Below, one piece after another: positions 5,484 through 8,590 of a stretch of DNA of 8,590 bases; positions within the stretch are counted from its first letter, which is position 1, and the number at the start of each line of letters is the position of its first letter. The stretch covers positions 1 to 8,590 of the forward strand of contig JALNXT010000042.1 in assembly GCA_023230245.1 (NCBI GenBank), in the 5' to 3' direction. A program made the translations under genes and the position numbers. Source of the DNA: Candidatus Cloacimonadota bacterium (GTDB taxonomy: Bacteria; Cloacimonadota; Cloacimonadia; Cloacimonadales; Cloacimonadaceae). Below the pieces are notes generated by a model. The model was not told the DNA's origin, did no database searches, and worked only from the letters and a program-made list of their open reading frames with translations.

Positions 5484-7897
5484 TGGAAAAATTAAGCGAT
5501 TTAAGATTAAGCAAAAATATGAAATACACAGCTCTTTACTGGGCTATGCGTTTTTTTGAGCATGTTCCTGATGTTTTTGAGAAGACATATAAAGATGGAA
5601 CACACATTTTAATCGACTCAAATTCACAGAAAGTTTTCTTTAATAAAAACTTTGCCTTTTTGCTTGATTCCCATGAAAGCTTCGTCAAACTTGAATGCAT
5701 CAATAGACTTTTGGAACTAGGCTACGAATTAGATGATTTCAAGTTGGATTCAGACATGCTACTATTCAAGGGATTTATCATTAGGTTTATTGTGTGGGAT
5801 GATCCTTTTGTTTTAGAAGGAAACAACGGTGAGACCATTTACAAATCTAGATTAGTTAGTGGAGTGCTTGAGTATAAAACAAAAATTCATAGTGATAATG
5901 ACTGGTATGACTATGGGATTTTTGAAGATCGAAGTTTTGAACTTAGAAAAGCTGATAAACATGACTATAAATGCTCTGACTTTGAAATTGAAGAAAATAG
6001 AGTAATGCATTATATAGGCCATGAGAAGGTGGTGGTAGTTCCTGATGGAATTGAGGAATTGGAATCTTCATCTTTTTGGGACAATCAATACATCGAAGAA
6101 GTTATCTTGCCTGAATCATTAAAGAATATGGGTGGAGATACGTTCTATAACTGTAAAAACTTAAGAAAGATTAATATTCCTAAAAATGTTAATTTGATGG
6201 GCAACAACCCATTTGCTGGATGTCCGCTTGTTGAGGTAACAAATGAATCGCCTTATTTTGTATATGAAAATGGTGCTTTATACACAAAGGATATGCAGAC
6301 AATGATTTATTGCTCTATTAAGGGCGATGGAGACGAGTTTGTTATACCTGGATCAGTCAAAATTATCTGCAAACACACATTCTTTTTGTGTGATAGATTC
6401 AAAAAGATAACAATTCCAGCCTCTTTAGAAAAAATGGAAAATAATCCTTTTTCCGGATGTTCTAAACTCGAACTTATCAATCATTCAAAGGCATATTTCA
6501 TCAAAGATGATGTCATTTACAATGGCTTTAAAACATCTGTTGTTGGAACGCTTAACAAGATTAAATCAGACCGTCTTGAACTTATTGAAGGCCTTAAGAC
6601 AATCAATAGAAATTCCTTCTGGAATTGCAAAGGAATCAAATCTATTGTTTTCCCTGAGTCATTAATCGATATCGGTTATAATCCGTTTGTTGGATGCTCG
6701 AATATTCATTTCGTTTCCAAATCGCCAAGATTCAAAGTGATCGATGATGTTTTATATAATTTCGATGAATCAAAGATTATATGCTATCCAGCTTGGAAGG
6801 CTGTGGGACACATAAAACTTCCCGAATCAGTCATTACCCTAGAGAGAGGTGCTTTTTCTGGTTGCGACAAGATGACATCTTTGGATCTTCATAATGTAAA
6901 TATCGTAAATAAATCATGTTTCACTAATTGCTCTTCTTTAGAAGAACTGTATTGCAGTGACTTGATTACATACATTGGTGAATGGGCTTTTGCTTATTGC
7001 TCTTCTTTGAAGAAAGTGTCCGTAAACGCAAAGACTATTGTTGATAGTAATGCTTTTTCAAACTGTCCTGCCGAATTAGATAGAAGAAACACTAGAACTA
7101 ACTATGTTATTGAATCTGATAACATCTTCTCTTTGAAAAGCATGCAAAAAGCATATAAGGGTTTGATTGATTCTATCCTAATTGATCCACCTTATAATTC
7201 GCATATCGACTATATCAGATATAAGGACTCCAACTATTCTGAAGGCTACATCAATTTCATGAAAGAAAGAGTTGAACTTGCATATAAACTATTGAGCAAT
7301 CGTGGTTTTTTAGTAATCAATATTGATGAAGGTGAAAGAGATAACCTTTTAAAGATGTCTAAAGATATTTTTGGTGAAGATATGGTGACTTTGCATAGAT
7401 GGAAAAAGAAACACCCATTCTTTGATGCTAATAGAGTTGTTTTAAATCCAAACAAAATACAAACAGATTTTGAATACATAATCATTTGCAAAAAGACAAA
7501 AGAAGCTGCGCTTAACAAGATAAAACAGCCGTATATTTTTGGCGATTCGTTACTTGAAAAAGAAGTTGACGTTCCTGAAACCTTTGATTGCTTTGGAACA
7601 ACTTCATCGGCAAAAGATGAAATAGCAGGTCTTTTTGGAAAAAGAGATTATTTCTCAACGCCTAAACCAGTCAAATTAATGAAAGAATTGGTAAGAGCTA
7701 CAACCAATAAAGATTCATTAGTCATGGATTTCTTTGCCGGAAGCGGAACTGTCGGACACGCGGTATTGAATTTAAATAAAGAGGATAAAGGAACTCGTAA
7801 CTTTATTTTGGTTTCAAACAATGAATCTAATATATGCAAAGATGTTACTGTAAAAAGGTTAGAAAAAGTTGGAGCGAACTTTATTTTATTAGACTAA
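5483..7897 (+). CDS. BspA-type LRR - DNA methyltransferase fusion
   Basis: 804 residues in one open frame. Residues 1-about 180 form an N-terminal domain with no signal peptide; SFVKLECINRLLELGY (66-81) and LEYKT (129-133) faintly recall HsdR_N-like domains. Residues 186-530 are BspA-type LRRs (LPESL, IPKNV, NPFAGC), with PF at 243, 322 and 401, a 79-residue super-repeat that includes the sPxFxVxDxVLY unit typical of BspA. Residues 540-804 are a beta-class N6-adenine/N4-cytosine methyltransferase: IESDNIFSLKSM, motif IV DPPY at 568-571, GFLVINIDE at 608-616, PKPVKL at 727-732, motif I DFFAGSGT at 749-756, and SNNESNICKDVT near the end. DPPY favours N6-adenine. The segment where a target recognition domain normally sits (about 640-710) is very short. 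The gene is last in the operon, coupled to the kinase by TAATG. BspA LRRs are usually on secreted proteins, so a cytoplasmic enzyme fusion is unusual. Confidence 0.9.
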   Translation: MEKLSDLRLSKNMKYTALYWAMRFFEHVPDVFEKTYKDGTHILIDSNSQKVFFNKNFAFLLDSHESFVKLECINRLLELGYELDDFKLDSDMLLFKGFIIRFIVWDDPFVLEGNNGETIYKSRLVSGVLEYKTKIHSDNDWYDYGIFEDRSFELRKADKHDYKCSDFEIEENRVMHYIGHEKVVVVPDGIEELESSSFWDNQYIEEVILPESLKNMGGDTFYNCKNLRKINIPKNVNLMGNNPFAGCPLVEVTNESPYFVYENGALYTKDMQTMIYCSIKGDGDEFVIPGSVKIICKHTFFLCDRFKKITIPASLEKMENNPFSGCSKLELINHSKAYFIKDDVIYNGFKTSVVGTLNKIKSDRLELIEGLKTINRNSFWNCKGIKSIVFPESLIDIGYNPFVGCSNIHFVSKSPRFKVIDDVLYNFDESKIICYPAWKAVGHIKLPESVITLERGAFSGCDKMTSLDLHNVNIVNKSCFTNCSSLEELYCSDLITYIGEWAFAYCSSLKKVSVNAKTIVDSNAFSNCPAELDRRNTRTNYVIESDNIFSLKSMQKAYKGLIDSILIDPPYNSHIDYIRYKDSNYSEGYINFMKERVELAYKLLSNRGFLVINIDEGERDNLLKMSKDIFGEDMVTLHRWKKKHPFFDANRVVLNPNKIQTDFEYIIICKKTKEAALNKIKQPYIFGDSLLEKEVDVPETFDCFGTTSSAKDEIAGLFGKRDYFSTPKPVKLMKELVRATTNKDSLVMDFFAGSGTVGHAVLNLNKEDKGTRNFILVSNNESNICKDVTVKRLEKVGANFILLD
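6038..7072 (+). repeat. LRR array with 237-bp super-repeat inside the methyltransferase gene
   Basis: The codons for the NPF(A/S/V)GC unit recur at 6209, 6446 and 6683, exactly 237 bp apart. Each is followed by a (S/K)xxxF.xxDxVLY-like segment and then the next LRR. The last part (about 6812-7072) has shorter repeats ending in CF.NC, AFAYC and AFSNC. The protein repeat is clear; DNA identity between copies is much lower, so the duplication is not recent. Confidence 0.8.
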
Positions 7898-7965
7898 TTT
7901 GTGAAGCATGCTTTTTTGATACTGAAGCAGCTGATGGCAATTTTAAGATTTGATTGCTCCAACTT
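7866..7965. repeat. 10-bp inverted repeat around the end of the methyltransferase gene
   Basis: AAGTTGGAGC (7866-7875, inside the last codons) and GCTCCAACTT (7956-7965) are perfect inverted copies 80 bases apart. They could pair in the mRNA 3' end or be chance. No T-run follows directly, so this is not a standard terminator. Confidence 0.35.
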
Positions 7966-7983
7966 CTAGGTTACTAATTACTG

Positions 7984-7992
7984 TGCTATAAT
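7984..7992 (+). promoter_or_regulatory. Candidate extended -10 promoter
   Basis: TGCTATAAT is a perfect extended -10 (TGnTATAAT). The -35 position (about 7964-7969, TTCTAG) is poor, which extended -10 promoters tolerate. It points towards the repeat pair and the terminator at 8131-8158, with no protein gene in between. Confidence 0.3.
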
Positions 7993-8030
7993 TTTTTAGC
8001 CTTTAATTCACAATATTTCAATTTTGTCAA

Positions 8031-8079
8031 GGCATTTAAGGCGTACAAAACATAGAAAATTTGGCATTTAAGGCGTACA
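8031..8079. repeat. Pair of 17-bp direct repeats, 32-bp period
   Basis: GGCATTTAAGGCGTACA occurs perfectly at 8031-8047 and 8063-8079, separated by 15 bases, so the copies are about three helical turns apart on one face of the DNA. On the minus strand each reads TGTACGCCTTAAATGCC, and a TTGACA box (8030-8025) follows directly. Such pairs occur at IS ends (transposase sites) and in operators or iterons; which one applies here is not decided by the sequence. Confidence 0.75.
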
Positions 8080-8130
8080 GTAAGGACAAAAAAGTCTTTG
8101 ATTACTCGCAAAAAACGGGTAAAAGATAGC

Positions 8131-8158
8131 AAAAACGACCCGAATAAGGTCGTTTTTT
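8131..8158. terminator. Bidirectional intrinsic terminator
   Basis: AAAAACGACC (8131-8140) and GGTCGTTTTT (8148-8157) form a perfect 10-bp stem with a 7-base loop. A T-run follows on the plus strand, and the matching A-run makes a T-run on the minus strand, so it can stop transcription both from the operon side and from the minus-strand gene at the right edge. Confidence 0.85.
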
Positions 8159-8231
8159 CTTTATCATAAGGAACTCATCTGCTGAAATCCACATTTTGTA
8201 ACCATTGGGTTACGAGTGCTATTTTTTGCCG

Positions 8232-8279
8232 TTGGGATAGCGAACTAGTTTTTCAAAGGGAGCAATTGGGATAGCGAAC
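8232..8279. repeat. Pair of 14-bp direct repeats, 34-bp period
   Basis: TTGGGATAGCGAAC occurs at 8232-8245 and 8266-8279. The second copy abuts the stop codon of the minus-strand gene. The layout (two copies about three helical turns apart) mirrors the 8031-8079 pair although the sequence is unrelated. Likely binding sites of a transposase or regulator. Confidence 0.7.
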
Positions 8280-8590
8280 CTACTCTAAAATGATGTTAAA
8301 GCTCAGTTCACAAGGTTTGTAATTTAAGATATATGGAATTTTTATATCAACGAACGACATAGTGTCATCACCAACTTCATGTTTTGAACTTGTAAGATTA
8401 ATGACCAATGATACGGTGAACCCGTCAATACGGATCGCTGAGTATACCTTTTTAACTTTCTCGATTGAGTAATTATCGAGTAAGGAGTTAATGTTTGTGC
8501 AAAGACGCTTCATAAACCTGTTGGTGTCATCATCAATAAATGCTTTGATTCCAAAAGTGTATGCGATACATATTGCCAAGATGAACGATT
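8280..8590 (-). CDS. Unrecognised protein, C-terminal part (runs off right edge)
   Basis: On the minus strand the frame is open from the window edge to the TAG at 8282-8280, giving about 103 codons. An in-frame TTG at 8579 is possible, but the frame continues upstream (SFI before it), and no ribosome binding site is seen, so the real start is probably outside the window. The visible N-terminal part is hydrophobic (FILAICIAYTFGIKAF), followed by a charged, mixed helix-strand region (IEKVKKVYSAIRIDG). There is no transposase, IstB or other motif I can name. It ends beside the 14-bp direct repeats, which may mean it belongs to a mobile element, but this is only positional evidence. Confidence 0.5.
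   Translation of the reverse strand, partial: SFILAICIAYTFGIKAFIDDDTNRFMKRLCTNINSLLDNYSIEKVKKVYSAIRIDGFTVSLVINLTSSKHEVGDDTMSFVDIKIPYILNYKPCELSFNIILE

Larger units (their letters stand above)
7898..8279. other. Gene-free stretch with repeats and terminator
   Basis: No reading frame of convincing length on either strand. It contains two different pairs of direct repeats, a terminator hairpin, a possible promoter, and a short hairpin GTAACC (8198-8203) / GGTTAC (8208-8213). The arrangement looks like the ends of mobile elements or a regulatory region rather than decayed coding sequence. Confidence 0.6.

Noticed and set aside
7246..7839. Two minus-strand open frames (7246-7518, 7648-7839)
   Set aside because: Both are antisense to the conserved methyltransferase core and have no recognisable signals.
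7904..7917. AAGCATGCTT followed by a T-run as the operon terminator
   Set aside because: The palindrome leaves a stem of only four pairs with too small a loop; the hairpin at 8131-8158 is far better.
8002..8030. Minus-strand promoter with TTGACA at 8030-8025
   Set aside because: The -10 at the right spacing (ATTAAA) is poor and no gene lies downstream on that strand; noted only as part of a possible IS end.
8031..8279. CRISPR array
   Set aside because: Only two copies of each of two different short repeats, with 15-20 bp spacers and no cas gene.

Overview
The window is AT-rich DNA that reads with the standard bacterial code: TGA closes genes (for example the phosphoesterase at 4931-4933) and TGG encodes Trp. 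Strong AGGAGG-type ribosome binding sites, an oxygen-sensitive class III ribonucleotide reductase and a BspA-type leucine-rich-repeat protein suggest an anaerobic, low-GC Bacillota or related gut lineage (Erysipelotrichia or Mollicutes-like with standard code). This is inference; no marker gene is present.

Left edge (1-about 877): the 5' half of an IS21-family istA transposase on the minus strand, with its complex terminus at about 810-877. It sits a few bases before a set of small genes on the plus strand (882-2190): a Sel1-like fragment, a membrane/PH-like fragment that is probably the same gene split by a one-base frameshift, a small conserved hypothetical protein, and a 60-residue two-helix membrane protein.

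Centre (2237-7897): five genes packed without gaps, each start overlapping the previous stop. They are nrdG (radical-SAM activase), nrdD (class III ribonucleotide reductase without an ATP-cone), a phage-like calcineurin-type phosphoesterase, a thymidylate-kinase-like nucleotide kinase, and an 804-residue protein. The last joins an N-terminal domain, a BspA-type LRR array with 79-residue super-repeats, and a C-terminal beta-class DNA methyltransferase (DPPY before FAGSGT). I take this as one operon making deoxynucleotides and modifying DNA. The LRR-methyltransferase is the most unusual item in the window. Its methyltransferase half has almost no room for a normal target recognition domain, so the LRR array may provide specificity or partner binding. 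No restriction nuclease gene is visible.

Right edge (7898-8590): about 380 bases without a gene. They hold two pairs of perfect direct repeats (17-mers 32 bp apart, 14-mers 34 bp apart) on either side of a strong bidirectional terminator hairpin, and a possible promoter that could make a small RNA. The 3' end of an unrecognised minus-strand gene runs off the window. The repeats look like transposase-binding ends or another protein-binding array. With the IS21 element on the left, the operon appears to lie in a mobile or accessory region.
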